DNA of 64,000 nt from Blattabacterium cuenoti (GTDB lineage: Bacteria; Bacteroidota; Bacteroidia; Flavobacteriales; Blattabacteriaceae). Each line of letters opens with the position of its first letter. Positions within the stretch are counted from its first letter, which is position 1. Location of the stretch: the NCBI RefSeq assembly GCF_014251735.1, contig NZ_CP059197.1, positions 548,501-612,500 of the forward strand, read 5' to 3'. The translations under genes and the position numbers were made by a program. The notes under the pieces are model-generated. The model had not been told where the DNA came from and did no database searches. It worked only from the letters and a program-made list of their open reading frames with translations. Positions 16,836 to 25,698 of this stretch are shown piece by piece.

Positions 16836-18961
16836 AAATGTTTCCTGTAATCTTTTATTATTGATTTTTTGACTAATACATTTCCTATATTTTCTAACAT
16901 TTTTTTTCTTAAAGAAACATTTAACATTTCTATTTCATGGGAAAAATAAGAAGGGTTCTTAGATGGATAAATATGTCTTGATGGTCTTACAAAAAAAATT
17001 CCTCTTTCTCCTAAAATGGGTTTAGATGTTTCATATAATCTTAAAGAAGAGGCAACTCCAACTACTTTTGGTTCTTGATGGTCATTAATCATAGACTCAT
17101 AAAAGTTTATTTTGTAATTTTTTATGATTTTCTTGGAAAAAAAAGATGCTATTTCTTCTAAATTTAGAGTAAAAAATTTCCTTTTTTCCATATTGGATAA
17201 AAGCCTATTTATTTTTTCTCTTTTAAGAAAAGGAATCAAATTATTTTTGATTTCTTCCATAGGAAATCCTTCTTTTTGAATCTTGGAAAGATAAACGATA
17301 ATATAGTCTTTATTAGAAGTAGAAAAAATATGACAGTCTCCTTCTTTTCTATTTTTATCAAAAGACCAATCAATGATTTCTTTATCGACTTCTGTTTTCA
17401 AATCATCTATATCCCATTGATTCGATCTAACATTTTTTAAAAATATAGTTTCATATCCTTCTTTTCTTGCATTATTAATAAATGTATTCAATTTATAATT
17501 TTTATTTTTTACAAAAAATTTTCTGATACGACTATAAAGTATATTTTCTGTTTTTTTAGATGGAATAAGAGTTTTTACAATTACAGCAAATTGATAAGCA
17601 GGTTGAGGGACACTTTTATTATCTATTCTAATAATATGATAACCGAATTTCGTTTCAGCAAGTCCTATCATTCCCTTTTTATTTTCCGAATCAAAAATAT
17701 TAAATTTTCCAATAGAATTTTGTTCATGATATTTTAACCATCCCAAACTTCCTTGATTTTTTTTTGCATTAATTAAATCATCAGATTTTTTTATCACTAA
17801 TTCATCAAATTTAGATGGATTATTTTGAATAATTTTATAAATTTGATTAGCTATCTTCTCCGCTTCTTTTTTAGTTCTTTTATTGGAAGAACGCATAGCA
17901 TCTTTATGAGAAATCAATATATGACTAGATAAAACAGAATCAGAAATCATCTTTTTTCCAATTATTTTTGCCATCACATATCTATTATCTATAGGTATAG
18001 GACCAAACATACTTCCAATTTTATTATTTTTCACAACAAAATTTTGCAAAACAGGAGGAAGATTGTTTTTTAAATAGAAATTGGAATCAAAAGGTTTTTC
18101 AGACTGATTTGAAACAAATATAGAATTTTTATTGATCGATTTAAATTTATGAAATAATTTTTTCATTTTATTTTCCATATTTTTTTCATCTTCTAAAGAT
18201 GGGATCGATCTAAGAATTGCAAAACTAAGACTCCTTAAATTTTCTTTCTTATAAAGAAACTTATGCTTTTTAATAAAATTTGTAATTTCATTTCTTCCTA
18301 TTAAAAACATGTTATATTTATGTTCTATTTCTGAATAAGGAATGAAAATATAATCAATGATAGAAAAAAAGTTTTTTTCCTTATAATTTAATTCTCCTTC
18401 TATTAAAGAAGTATTTAATCCATACATTAACATTTCTACATATTTCTTTGCAAGAATTCTTTTGGGAATACTATTTTTTTCATAAGACCAAATATTCTTT
18501 TCTATTTCCATTTGAGAATGGGAAACGGTAGATATATTTTCTAATTTTTTTAAGTATAATTGTAATTTCTTAATATCTAAATTCCCAAAATTATCCTGTA
18601 ATTCTGGAATATAACTATATATAGATTGTTTAGATATGGCATCCCAAAAATCTTTTTTTGTATTTTGTATTCCTAGTTTCATAGCTTGTTGATTTAACAA
18701 TTTTTCATGAATCAATAAATTCCAAGTTTCTTTTTTTAAATGGGAATCTGATTCTCCTTGACGAAATTGTTTTAAAAATTGAAAACAATCAACATATTCT
18801 TTTATAGAAATATTTTCTCCGTTTACTTTTCCAATAATACTGGATTTTTCAGTAAAAAATTTAAATAAGACATTAGGATCTAATATAAAAGCCACCATAG
18901 CTATTCCTATAAGAAAAAATAAAACCCATGTATTTTTTCTAATTTTTTCTAAAAAACTCAT
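16829..18961 (-). CDS. PpiD/SurA-like periplasmic peptidyl-prolyl isomerase
   Basis: Membrane-anchored folding factor for proteins leaving the Sec channel. The 710 residues begin with a basic stretch and one transmembrane helix (about 11-28), followed by a SurA_N/PpiD-like helical region with NGENISIKEYV near 45. A parvulin domain (about 338-450) contains SSHILIS, GSLGWL and ETKFGYHIIRI. The C-terminal third is a further chaperone-like region. This layout matches the PpiD-type isomerases of flavobacteria at the usual length. It abuts the GldE-like gene with no spacer and is probably its co-transcribed partner; the same order (lptC, gldE-like, ppiD) is common in the phylum. Naming it ppiD is reasonable but not proven. 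Confidence 0.87.
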   Translation of the reverse strand: MSFLEKIRKNTWVLFFLIGIAMVAFILDPNVLFKFFTEKSSIIGKVNGENISIKEYVDCFQFLKQFRQGESDSHLKKETWNLLIHEKLLNQQAMKLGIQNTKKDFWDAISKQSIYSYIPELQDNFGNLDIKKLQLYLKKLENISTVSHSQMEIEKNIWSYEKNSIPKRILAKKYVEMLMYGLNTSLIEGELNYKEKNFFSIIDYIFIPYSEIEHKYNMFLIGRNEITNFIKKHKFLYKKENLRSLSFAILRSIPSLEDEKNMENKMKKLFHKFKSINKNSIFVSNQSEKPFDSNFYLKNNLPPVLQNFVVKNNKIGSMFGPIPIDNRYVMAKIIGKKMISDSVLSSHILISHKDAMRSSNKRTKKEAEKIANQIYKIIQNNPSKFDELVIKKSDDLINAKKNQGSLGWLKYHEQNSIGKFNIFDSENKKGMIGLAETKFGYHIIRIDNKSVPQPAYQFAVIVKTLIPSKKTENILYSRIRKFFVKNKNYKLNTFINNARKEGYETIFLKNVRSNQWDIDDLKTEVDKEIIDWSFDKNRKEGDCHIFSTSNKDYIIVYLSKIQKEGFPMEEIKNNLIPFLKREKINRLLSNMEKRKFFTLNLEEIASFFSKKIIKNYKINFYESMINDHQEPKVVGVASSLRLYETSKPILGERGIFFVRPSRHIYPSKNPSYFSHEIEMLNVSLRKKMLENIGNVLVKKSIIKDYRKHFQ

Positions 18962-20251
18962 CTATAAATTCTTTTTTCGAAGAAAAACTTCCTCTATTTT
19001 ATTTTTAGAAACTTTTTTTATTTCAATATACAAAGTATCATTAATGATTATTTTTTCTCCATTTTTTGGAATATATCCTGTATGAAAAACAATTAGGCCA
19101 CCTAAAGTTTCAAATTCTTCGTATTTAGGAATACCTAAGTTATATTTAGCATTAAGAAAATCAATTTCCAGACGAGCAGAAAATAAAAATTCATTATCAT
19201 TGAATTTATTTTCCACAAATTTAATTTCATCATGTTCATCTTTTATATCTCCGAGAAATTCTTCTAGAATATCTTCTATCGTTATCATCCCAGCTGTTCC
19301 TCCATATTCATCTAATACAATGGCTATGCTTTTTTTTTTCTTAATAAGAAGATCCATTATCTCTCGAACAGGAGTAGTTACATGAACAAGTTCTACAGGT
19401 CTAATTATAGATTCTATATTCTTTGGTTTCTTTAAAATTTCTAAATAATGAATATATCCTATAATGTTGTCTATATTATTTTTATGAATCAAAATTTTTG
19501 AAAGTCCTTTTTCCGTAAATATATGACGAATCTTCTCAATAGAGGAAGTAGATATATTGGAAGAAACAATTTCTTTTCTAGGGACCATACACTCTCGTGC
19601 CTTTTTTTCAGAAAAATCTAAAGCTTTATGAAATATTTCCACTTCCGATTCTACTATGCCTTGAATGTTATTTTTTATGTTTTCTGAAACAAAATAACTT
19701 AAATCCTCTTTATCAAAAATTTTTGTTTTATCATCTTCTTTTTCTCCTAAAATTTTTAGAAAAACATTAGAAATACAAATAATAGAATTTGTGATAGGAT
19801 AAAAAATTTTATATAGAATATATACTGGAACAATAAACAAACTTAACAATTCATTGGAATACACACTAAATATCATTTTAGGAATAAATTCTCCAATAAT
19901 AAGAATAATAGTAGCGGATACTATTGTTTCTAATAACAAAATGCAGAAAGAATTATCGTGAATTAAAAACCATTTAGAAAGAATATATAAAAATAATTTT
20001 TCCATATAAATTCCATATATAACCAAAGATATCGTATTCCCAATTAACATTGTCGTGATAAATTTCTTTGATTGTTTAATACTTTCAGAAAGAAGTTTCG
20101 AACGCAAAGATCCTTTCTTTTTTTCTAATTCTATTTGAAACAAACTAGAAGAAATTATAGCCATTTCCATTCCAGAAAAAAAAGCAGATATAAGTATAGT
20201 AACAATAACTATACTAATATGAAAAATCATAGGATATAGGAAAAATTCCAC
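18962..20251 (-). CDS. Hemolysin/CorC-family CBS membrane protein (GldE-like)
   Basis: A 429-residue protein with the domain order of the CorC/HlyC family. An N-terminal DUF21 membrane region (about 1-190, with three to four hydrophobic segments) is followed by a CBS pair (about 210-335, including GTAGMITIEDILEEFLGDI) and a CorC_HlyC C-terminal domain (about 345-425). Family members are tied to magnesium or cobalt efflux; the flavobacterial version GldE is linked to gliding motility. No motility genes are in view, so an ion-homeostasis role is more likely here. The stop abuts the ppiD-like start. The gene start overlaps the end of lptC by 38 bases, showing tight coupling in one operon. Confidence 0.87.
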   Translation of the reverse strand: MEFFLYPMIFHISIVIVTILISAFFSGMEMAIISSSLFQIELEKKKGSLRSKLLSESIKQSKKFITTMLIGNTISLVIYGIYMEKLFLYILSKWFLIHDNSFCILLLETIVSATIILIIGEFIPKMIFSVYSNELLSLFIVPVYILYKIFYPITNSIICISNVFLKILGEKEDDKTKIFDKEDLSYFVSENIKNNIQGIVESEVEIFHKALDFSEKKARECMVPRKEIVSSNISTSSIEKIRHIFTEKGLSKILIHKNNIDNIIGYIHYLEILKKPKNIESIIRPVELVHVTTPVREIMDLLIKKKKSIAIVLDEYGGTAGMITIEDILEEFLGDIKDEHDEIKFVENKFNDNEFLFSARLEIDFLNAKYNLGIPKYEEFETLGGLIVFHTGYIPKNGEKIIINDTLYIEIKKVSKNKIEEVFLRKKNL

Positions 20252-20774
20252 TAATATTTTTTAGCCTAATTTCTTTGAAATCTTCAGACGCTTCCAATCC
20301 ATTCATTGCATGTAATATTGTTCCGTCAGAACAATAGATAACTGTAGATAAGTTATTAAATATTTTTTTATGTCTTCTGTTCCAGTATATCTCCTCCGTT
20401 TTTAAAAAATCTCCATTTGGATTCATAATGATTATATTTCCTTTAAGATGATAAAAGAATTTTTCAGTTGATTTAACCCAATCTGCACTAAGATAAGTAT
20501 ACTTATTTTTTCCTTTTTCATAAATAAATAATTGCAATCCATTTGGAAACAACGTATAAATAGGATATTCTTCCATAATTGGAGAATAAATGAAAAACCG
20601 AACAAGACCTTTTTCTTTATATAAAATACTAGTACGAATAAAAATTCTATAAGGAATATCCTTTCTATTTTTTTTCTTGAAAATTTCTTTTTTTGTTTCA
20701 TAACAAGAAAAAAGAGAAAGAAATAACAAAAAAAATATACTTATAAAACTTTTTAGTTTTTTACTTATTATTAT
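20214..20774 (-). CDS. lptC: LPS export protein LptC (start codon unclear)
   Basis: Periplasmic, inner-membrane-anchored link that carries lipopolysaccharide from LptBFG to LptA. The C-terminal two thirds match the flavobacterial LptC pattern, with LKTEEIYWNRRHKKIFNN, DGTILHA and NGLEASEDFKEIRLKNISG. The N-terminus is hydrophobic and ends in SLFSC, a lipoprotein-like box. The start is a problem: between tRNA-Phe and the hydrophobic stretch there is no in-frame ATG, GTG or TTG. I placed it at the first ATA (20774), which leaves a basic N-terminus (ISKKLKS) before the hydrophobic core. The only canonical option, TTG at 20729, would leave just eight residues before the cysteine. Extending to 20876 would run antisense through the whole tRNA gene and is unlikely. 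Confidence 0.75.
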   Translation of the reverse strand: MIISKKLKSFISIFFLLFLSLFSCYETKKEIFKKKNRKDIPYRIFIRTSILYKEKGLVRFFIYSPIMEEYPIYTLFPNGLQLFIYEKGKNKYTYLSADWVKSTEKFFYHLKGNIIIMNPNGDFLKTEEIYWNRRHKKIFNNLSTVIYCSDGTILHAMNGLEASEDFKEIRLKNISGIFPISYDFSY

Positions 20775-20794
20775 TGTATTTTTGTTCTTTGGTT

Positions 20795-20867
20795 GGTATC
20801 TTAGCTCAGTTGGTAGAGCAAAGGACTGAAAATCCTTGTGTCCCCGGTTCGATTCCGGGAGATACCA
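20795..20867 (+). tRNA. tRNA-Phe (anticodon GAA)
   Basis: A 73-base cloverleaf: acceptor GGTATCT pairs with AGATACC, with discriminator A at 20867. The D arm is GCTCAGTTGGTAGAGC, the anticodon stem GGA/TCC surrounds a loop with anticodon GAA, and the T arm is CCCCGGTTCGATTCCGGGG-like. CCA is not encoded. It is on the plus strand inside a minus-strand gene block, 5 bases from the skp stop and about 20 bases from the likely lptC start, so it is transcribed head-on against the neighbouring genes. Confidence 0.96.
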
Positions 20868-20872
20868 TTTAA

Positions 20873-21385
20873 TCAAATACCTAATTCTTTCTTAACTTCT
20901 TCCGTTATGTCTACTCCTTTATTAACCAATACCCCTTTACCAGGACTACAATCATCAACTCGTATAATTGTTTGATCTTTATCCATAACTCTGTTAATAG
21001 CATTTTCTATTTTTTTATAGATAGGATTTAATAATTTATTTTGTTTTTTAGCTAGATCGTCTGCAGCGTTTTTCTGATATGCGTGAGCTCTAGCTTGTAA
21101 TATCTCCAATTCTTTTTTAAGAATTGGATTTTTATTTTTCTGAAATTTTTCCGCTTTCTTATGGAATTCTTTTGCTAATTTTTCCAATGTATTCTCATGA
21201 TTCTTACTTAATTTTTCCAGCTCTTTCTGAGCTACAGAAAATTCAGGCATTTTTTCTACAAGAATCAAACTATTAAGACAAACAATTTTCTGATTACATT
21301 CTTTGGAATGTAAAGAGTTTCCTTTTCCAAATATTCCAAACAACAAAAAAAACAATAAGCAATAAAAAATCGTGTTTTTTTTCAT
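20873..21385 (-). CDS. skp: OmpH/Skp-family periplasmic chaperone
   Basis: Chaperone that holds unfolded outer-membrane proteins on the way to the BAM complex. From the ATG at 21385 the product has 170 residues: a signal peptide (MKKNTIFYCLLFFLLFGIFG), then a long charged helical region (about 45-135) rich in Lys and Glu that would form the Skp coiled-coil arms, then VDDCSPGKGVLVNKG near the C-terminus. A longer frame to 21454 lacks a signal peptide at its start and overlaps bamA, so I reject it. It lies 32 bases after bamA on the same strand; bamA-skp is a standard pair. The stop is 5 bases from tRNA-Phe, which runs the other way. Confidence 0.9.
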   Translation of the reverse strand: MKKNTIFYCLLFFLLFGIFGKGNSLHSKECNQKIVCLNSLILVEKMPEFSVAQKELEKLSKNHENTLEKLAKEFHKKAEKFQKNKNPILKKELEILQARAHAYQKNAADDLAKKQNKLLNPIYKKIENAINRVMDKDQTIIRVDDCSPGKGVLVNKGVDITEEVKKELGI

Positions 21386-21417
21386 ATAATTTTTGTATTT
21401 ATTAATAGTTAATATAA

Positions 21418-23889
21418 TTATAAATCTTGACCTATAATGAAATGGGTTTTCCATTTGGATTTAAGATTTTTTCCATCTATAGGATAACCTATATCTATTC
21501 CAAAAAAACCCATTGGTAACCAAAAAAGACGAAATCCAAATCCAAAGGATTTTTTCATTTTCAATGGGTTAAATTCTTGATAAGAATCACTAATATTTCC
21601 TCCTTCTATAAAAAAATTGGTCCATAATTTAGATAAATTAGAGAAATCCTTAATCAAATAACGAATTTCTAAAATTGATTTATTATAAATAACTCCACCA
21701 TTCTTTGGTGTAATATAATCTGGATCATTTATATGAGAAGAATAACCCCTTAATGGAATATGATCTATATTTTCTACTAATTTAAAATTCATCGAATTTT
21801 TTATACCTCCCATATAAAATTTTTGAAATGAAAACAAGTTTTTTGTATAATACTTTCCTAATAAACCAAATTCTCCACCTATTTTCATTATCATTTTGTC
21901 TATAATTTTTTTATACCAATAAGAATTAATTTTCAATTTAAAAAACTCTACCCATTCGGATCTATTTTCTTTAAATAAAATGGAATGAGGAAGAGTAAAT
22001 ATACTATTCAATTGTATTTTTGATCCTCTTAAAGGGAAAACGAAATCAGGTTCACCTGAAAATCTTTGTAAAGATATTGAATAACTCAAATTATTTAATT
22101 TCAATAAATTTTTATCATAAGAAAATTTATCATAATTTATGGATAATTCTATTTTAGAATATGGATCTAAAAAGGTTAGAAGTTTATTTAACTTGACGGA
22201 AGTCCCTATTCTTTCTAAAAATCCATCATGAGAAATTTTTTCATTGGATAAAGGAAAAAAATCAATGTCCTCAGTTTGAATTGCATTTTTTTTGGAATAC
22301 TTTATATTCAAAGCAAGGGAGGTCGGTTTGTCTTTTTCTATCCAAGGTTCTGTAAAAGAAAAACCATAAGATTGAAAATTTTTTCCAAATTGACAAGACA
22401 ATATTAGTTTTTGTCCATCTCCTTGAGGAATTGGCTTCCATGATTTTAACTTAAAAAGATTGTTAATAGAAAAATTTCCAAAATTTAATTGTAGATTTCC
22501 AAGCAGTTTTTCCTTTCCATATCCTCCATACAATTGAATTTGGTTAGCGCTTTTTTCTGTAACACGCCATTCTAGATCTATGGTGTTGTTATTATTTGTT
22601 TGTATATAGGGATATATTCTCTTTTTATCAAAAAAATTTAAATTTATTAAACGAAATAAACTAGACTTTATTTTTTTAGGAGAAAAAAGATCACCTGGAT
22701 AAATGTTTAATTCACGTCTAATAACATGATCCTTAGTAATCGTATTGCCTGATATGTGGACCTTATTTATATATACTGGTTTATTTTCTTCTATTTTTAT
22801 TTCTAAATGAATTTTATTATCTTCGATCCTTTTTTCTACAGGGACTATTTTTATAAATAAATATCCTAAATCTAAATAATGTGAAATTATACTGGATATA
22901 TTTGTATTTAAAATGTTATTATTAATTCCATTTTTGTCATAAATATCTCCTTTTTTATAGGATAAAATTTTTCTCAAAGAATCCGTTTTCACAATAGTAT
23001 TTCCTATAAAATCAATATTTCCTATATAATATTTTTTTCCCTCAATTATCTTAATCTTTATTCCGTAATCTCCCGTATTATTTTTCCATATAGAATCTAA
23101 AATAATTTGAATATCTCTAAATCCCATTGATTGATATTTATATCGAATATTTTTGAAATCATCTTTGATATTTTCGTATACAAAATAGGAGGATTTTTCT
23201 ATGATAGGAATATGGATTTTCTTTCTAGTTTTTTTCATTAGATTAAGTAATGTATTTTTAGAAAGTGATTGGTTCCCATCAAATAAAATATGTTCTATCC
23301 CAATTCTTTCTCCTTTTTTTACATATATATTTAATATGTTTTTATGATTATGAATAATGAATTGAGTTGTTATAGTCACTTCAGGATATCCTTGTTTTAC
23401 ATAATGATTTTTAATATCATTTTTGATATTTTGAATCAAATATTCCGGAATTTTATCTCCTGGATGTATTTTTTGTATAATAGGAAATATGGTATTTCCT
23501 ATTCCTTCAACATTTATTTTATGAATTTCTATTAAATCTTCTAAATCAAAAAATAAATCAATTTCATTTTTAGAGATATTCTTTTTATATATGGATATTT
23601 TTCCAAAAAGATTACTCTTCCATAATTTTATGATAGCTTGATCGACCTTTTTTCCAGGTATATAAATTTCTTCTCCAGGAAAAATATGGGATAAACTTGA
23701 AACAAAAGAACTGTCATATTTCGTGTTGCCAATAACATAAATATTTTTTACCTTGAATTTATGATTTTCTTGATGGATCTCCATCAAATTACCCGTTATA
23801 TTTTCTGTTTTAGAATAGGATATGTGCAGAAGAAAAAAAATTAACGAAAATAAGAATACATTTTTGAATTTTTTATCCAACTTTTCCAA
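21418..23889 (-). CDS. bamA: Outer membrane protein assembly factor BamA
   Basis: Omp85-family core of the machinery that folds beta-barrels into the outer membrane. The 823 residues show a short hydrophobic signal (about 10-25), about five POTRA repeats (45-430, each with a G-T or G-N turn such as ISGNTITKDHVIRRELNIYPG), then a 16-strand-type barrel (about 440-823) with FTEPW and LRGYSSH. The start is TTG at 23889 or possibly TTG at 23880; no ATG is available in frame. It overlaps uppS by 17 bases. The last residue is Leu (FIIGQDL) rather than the common terminal aromatic. The uppS-bamA-skp order is normal for flavobacteria, though the usual porG neighbour is missing. Confidence 0.93.
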   Translation of the reverse strand: MEKLDKKFKNVFLFSLIFFLLHISYSKTENITGNLMEIHQENHKFKVKNIYVIGNTKYDSSFVSSLSHIFPGEEIYIPGKKVDQAIIKLWKSNLFGKISIYKKNISKNEIDLFFDLEDLIEIHKINVEGIGNTIFPIIQKIHPGDKIPEYLIQNIKNDIKNHYVKQGYPEVTITTQFIIHNHKNILNIYVKKGERIGIEHILFDGNQSLSKNTLLNLMKKTRKKIHIPIIEKSSYFVYENIKDDFKNIRYKYQSMGFRDIQIILDSIWKNNTGDYGIKIKIIEGKKYYIGNIDFIGNTIVKTDSLRKILSYKKGDIYDKNGINNNILNTNISSIISHYLDLGYLFIKIVPVEKRIEDNKIHLEIKIEENKPVYINKVHISGNTITKDHVIRRELNIYPGDLFSPKKIKSSLFRLINLNFFDKKRIYPYIQTNNNNTIDLEWRVTEKSANQIQLYGGYGKEKLLGNLQLNFGNFSINNLFKLKSWKPIPQGDGQKLILSCQFGKNFQSYGFSFTEPWIEKDKPTSLALNIKYSKKNAIQTEDIDFFPLSNEKISHDGFLERIGTSVKLNKLLTFLDPYSKIELSINYDKFSYDKNLLKLNNLSYSISLQRFSGEPDFVFPLRGSKIQLNSIFTLPHSILFKENRSEWVEFFKLKINSYWYKKIIDKMIMKIGGEFGLLGKYYTKNLFSFQKFYMGGIKNSMNFKLVENIDHIPLRGYSSHINDPDYITPKNGGVIYNKSILEIRYLIKDFSNLSKLWTNFFIEGGNISDSYQEFNPLKMKKSFGFGFRLFWLPMGFFGIDIGYPIDGKNLKSKWKTHFIIGQDL

Positions 23890-24604
23890 AACGACGTTGT
23901 CTTTTTTGATAATTTATTATAGCTTTGAAAAAATCTTTTTTACGAAAATCTGGCCATAATACCTTCGTAAAATAAAGTTCCGCATAAGCAGATTGCCAAA
24001 GCAAAAAATTGCTAATTCTCTGTTCTCCACTGGTTCGAATAAGAAGATCTACATCCGGTATTTCTTTAGTATATAAATGACTTTTAAAAGAAGAGTTGTC
24101 TATGTCTCCCAAAGATAAGTGTCCCATACAAACTTTTTTAGCTATAGTTTTTGTAGCTCTTAAAATCTCTTCTCTAGCTCCATAACTTAATGCTAAAATT
24201 AATGTTACAGATGTATTATGCTTTGTTTTTTTTCTAAAAAAAAATAATTCTTCCTGAATGACATCAGAAAATTTTTCTACCTCTCCTATGGGAATAATTC
24301 TTACATTACTATCGTGTATTTCTTCTAAATGATTTTTTAAACTAGAATGAAATAAATGCATTAAATTATCTATTTCTTTTTTAGGACGATTCCAATTTTC
24401 TGAAGAAAAAACGTATAGAGTCATATAGGGGATTCCTAATTCTTTACATCCATTTATGGAATCCCTCACAGATTGCATTGCATTCTGATGTCCAAAAGTT
24501 CTTAATTTTCCTCTTTTTTCAGCCCAACGTCCGTTCCCATCCATAATGATGGCTACATGATGAGGAATATTATTTAAATCTATTTGTTCTAACAAATTTT
24601 TCAT
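23873..24604 (-). CDS. uppS: Isoprenyl transferase (undecaprenyl diphosphate synthase)
   Basis: Builds the C55 lipid carrier used for peptidoglycan and other envelope glycans by adding isopentenyl units in cis configuration to farnesyl diphosphate. The 243 residues carry all UPPS regions: IIMDGNGRWAEKRG (19-32, catalytic D22), SSENWNRP, and LLIRTSGEQRISNFLLWQSA near the C-terminus with the diphosphate-binding arginines. The ATG at 24604 fits. It starts an operon-like run uppS-bamA-skp with a candidate -7 box 30 bases upstream. A GHMP kinase gene of the mevalonate type is 1.1 kb away, supplying a plausible source of its isoprenoid precursor. Confidence 0.95.
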   Translation of the reverse strand: MKNLLEQIDLNNIPHHVAIIMDGNGRWAEKRGKLRTFGHQNAMQSVRDSINGCKELGIPYMTLYVFSSENWNRPKKEIDNLMHLFHSSLKNHLEEIHDSNVRIIPIGEVEKFSDVIQEELFFFRKKTKHNTSVTLILALSYGAREEILRATKTIAKKVCMGHLSLGDIDNSSFKSHLYTKEIPDVDLLIRTSGEQRISNFLLWQSAYAELYFTKVLWPDFRKKDFFKAIINYQKRQRRFGKVG

Positions 24605-24633
24605 AAAAAATCATAATCCATCATTTTAATTAA

Positions 24634-24641
24634 CAAATATA
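24634..24641 (-). promoter_or_regulatory. Candidate -7 box for uppS-bamA-skp
   Basis: Reads TATATTTG on the minus strand, a TAnnTTTG match, in the 79-base gap between nadK and uppS. Transcription would start near 24627, leaving a leader of about 23 bases. No -33 element is obvious. Confidence 0.35.
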
Positions 24642-24683
24642 AAATAAAATAAAAAGTAAATAAATATGGCCTTCTTATTTTTT

Positions 24684-25568
24684 TTAATTTCTTTGATCCA
24701 TCCCCCATAATAATTTTTCTCGTAAAGTTTTATAATATGTATGTTTTTCTTCTTGAAGAAGATATATGTAAAATGGAGCTTTTTTAATGTATAACTCATT
24801 ATCCTTTTTTAAAGAAGTAAGTCGAGTATCCATAGATAAAGAATAATACTTGACACGACTATGTATTTTTAAATGCACTTTTTGATGATCCGAAATAATT
24901 AATGGACGGGAAAATAAATTATGTGGAGATATAGGGGTAAGAACAAAATTTTTATTTCCAGGAGTAATGATTGGTCCTCCGCAACTTAAAGAATATCCAG
25001 TAGAACCAGTAGGAGTAGAAATAATCAATCCATCAGCCCAATAAGAAGTTAAAAATTCATTATCGATATAAGCATCGATAGTGATCATAGAAACTGTTTC
25101 CTTACGGAGAATAACGATTTCATTTAATGCAAAATTAAAAAATTGATCATCATTCATGATAGAAGTTTCTAACCATAGCAAACTGCGAGGAATTAAATGA
25201 AATTTTTTATTAAAAATTTGATCCATTTTTTTTATAAAAACATCTTTGTTAAAAGTTGCTAAAAACCCTAATTTACCTGTATTCACTCCAACAATAGGAA
25301 TTCCAGAATCTCTAATAAAAGTAATAGCCGACAATATGGTCCCATCTCCTCCAAAAGTGAACATTAAACTAAAATCCTTAGTTAATTCCTTGTGATGAGA
25401 AAAAACAGGAAAGTTTATATTTTTAAACTCTTCAAAGGAAGATAAAACATTAAAAAAGGATTTTTCAATGTAAATTTCTATAGAATGACTGGACACATAG
25501 CCAATGAACTGATTCATGTATGGGATATTTTTTTTTCCAAATTTTTGTCCATATAGGGCTATTTTCAT
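24684..25568 (-). CDS. nadK: NAD kinase
   Basis: Phosphorylates NAD to NADP, the sole route to NADP in most bacteria. The 294 residues show the family's GGDGT motif at 73-77 (FTFGGDGTILSAI) and STPTGSTGYSLSCGGPII in the second domain, with the NE/D segment FALNEIVI before it. Length and motif order are standard. The ATG at 25568 is preceded on its strand by a candidate TAnnTTTG box. It diverges from the GHMP kinase gene and is followed by uppS on the same strand. Confidence 0.95.
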   Translation of the reverse strand: MKIALYGQKFGKKNIPYMNQFIGYVSSHSIEIYIEKSFFNVLSSFEEFKNINFPVFSHHKELTKDFSLMFTFGGDGTILSAITFIRDSGIPIVGVNTGKLGFLATFNKDVFIKKMDQIFNKKFHLIPRSLLWLETSIMNDDQFFNFALNEIVILRKETVSMITIDAYIDNEFLTSYWADGLIISTPTGSTGYSLSCGGPIITPGNKNFVLTPISPHNLFSRPLIISDHQKVHLKIHSRVKYYSLSMDTRLTSLKKDNELYIKKAPFYIYLLQEEKHTYYKTLREKLLWGMDQRN

Positions 25569-25622
25569 TATAAATAATTAGTTTAAAATAATTTTATACA
25601 AAAAATATAAAAAGAATAACTA

Positions 25623-25630
25623 CAAAATTA
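25623..25630 (-). promoter_or_regulatory. Candidate -7 box for nadK
   Basis: TAATTTTG on the minus strand matches TAnnTTTG, 55 bases upstream of the nadK ATG in the divergent spacer. There is no clear -33 partner at the usual spacing. Confidence 0.28.
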
Positions 25631-25672
25631 ATTAACGTTGATCCAAAAAAAAGGATTACTTCATTTTTTGAT

Positions 25673-25680
25673 TAAATTTG
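25673..25680 (+). promoter_or_regulatory. Candidate -7 box for the GHMP kinase gene
   Basis: TAAATTTG matches TAnnTTTG. It would start a transcript near 25687, only about 12 bases before the ATG at 25699. No -33 partner is seen. Confidence 0.3.
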
Positions 25681-25698
25681 TTTCTCTAAAAATAAAAA

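Noticed and set aside
20775..20876. Upstream extension of the lptC frame to a TTG at 20876
   Set aside because: It is encoded antisense to the complete tRNA-Phe gene and gives a polar N-terminus before the signal-like segment, so it is an artefact of an open frame through the tRNA.
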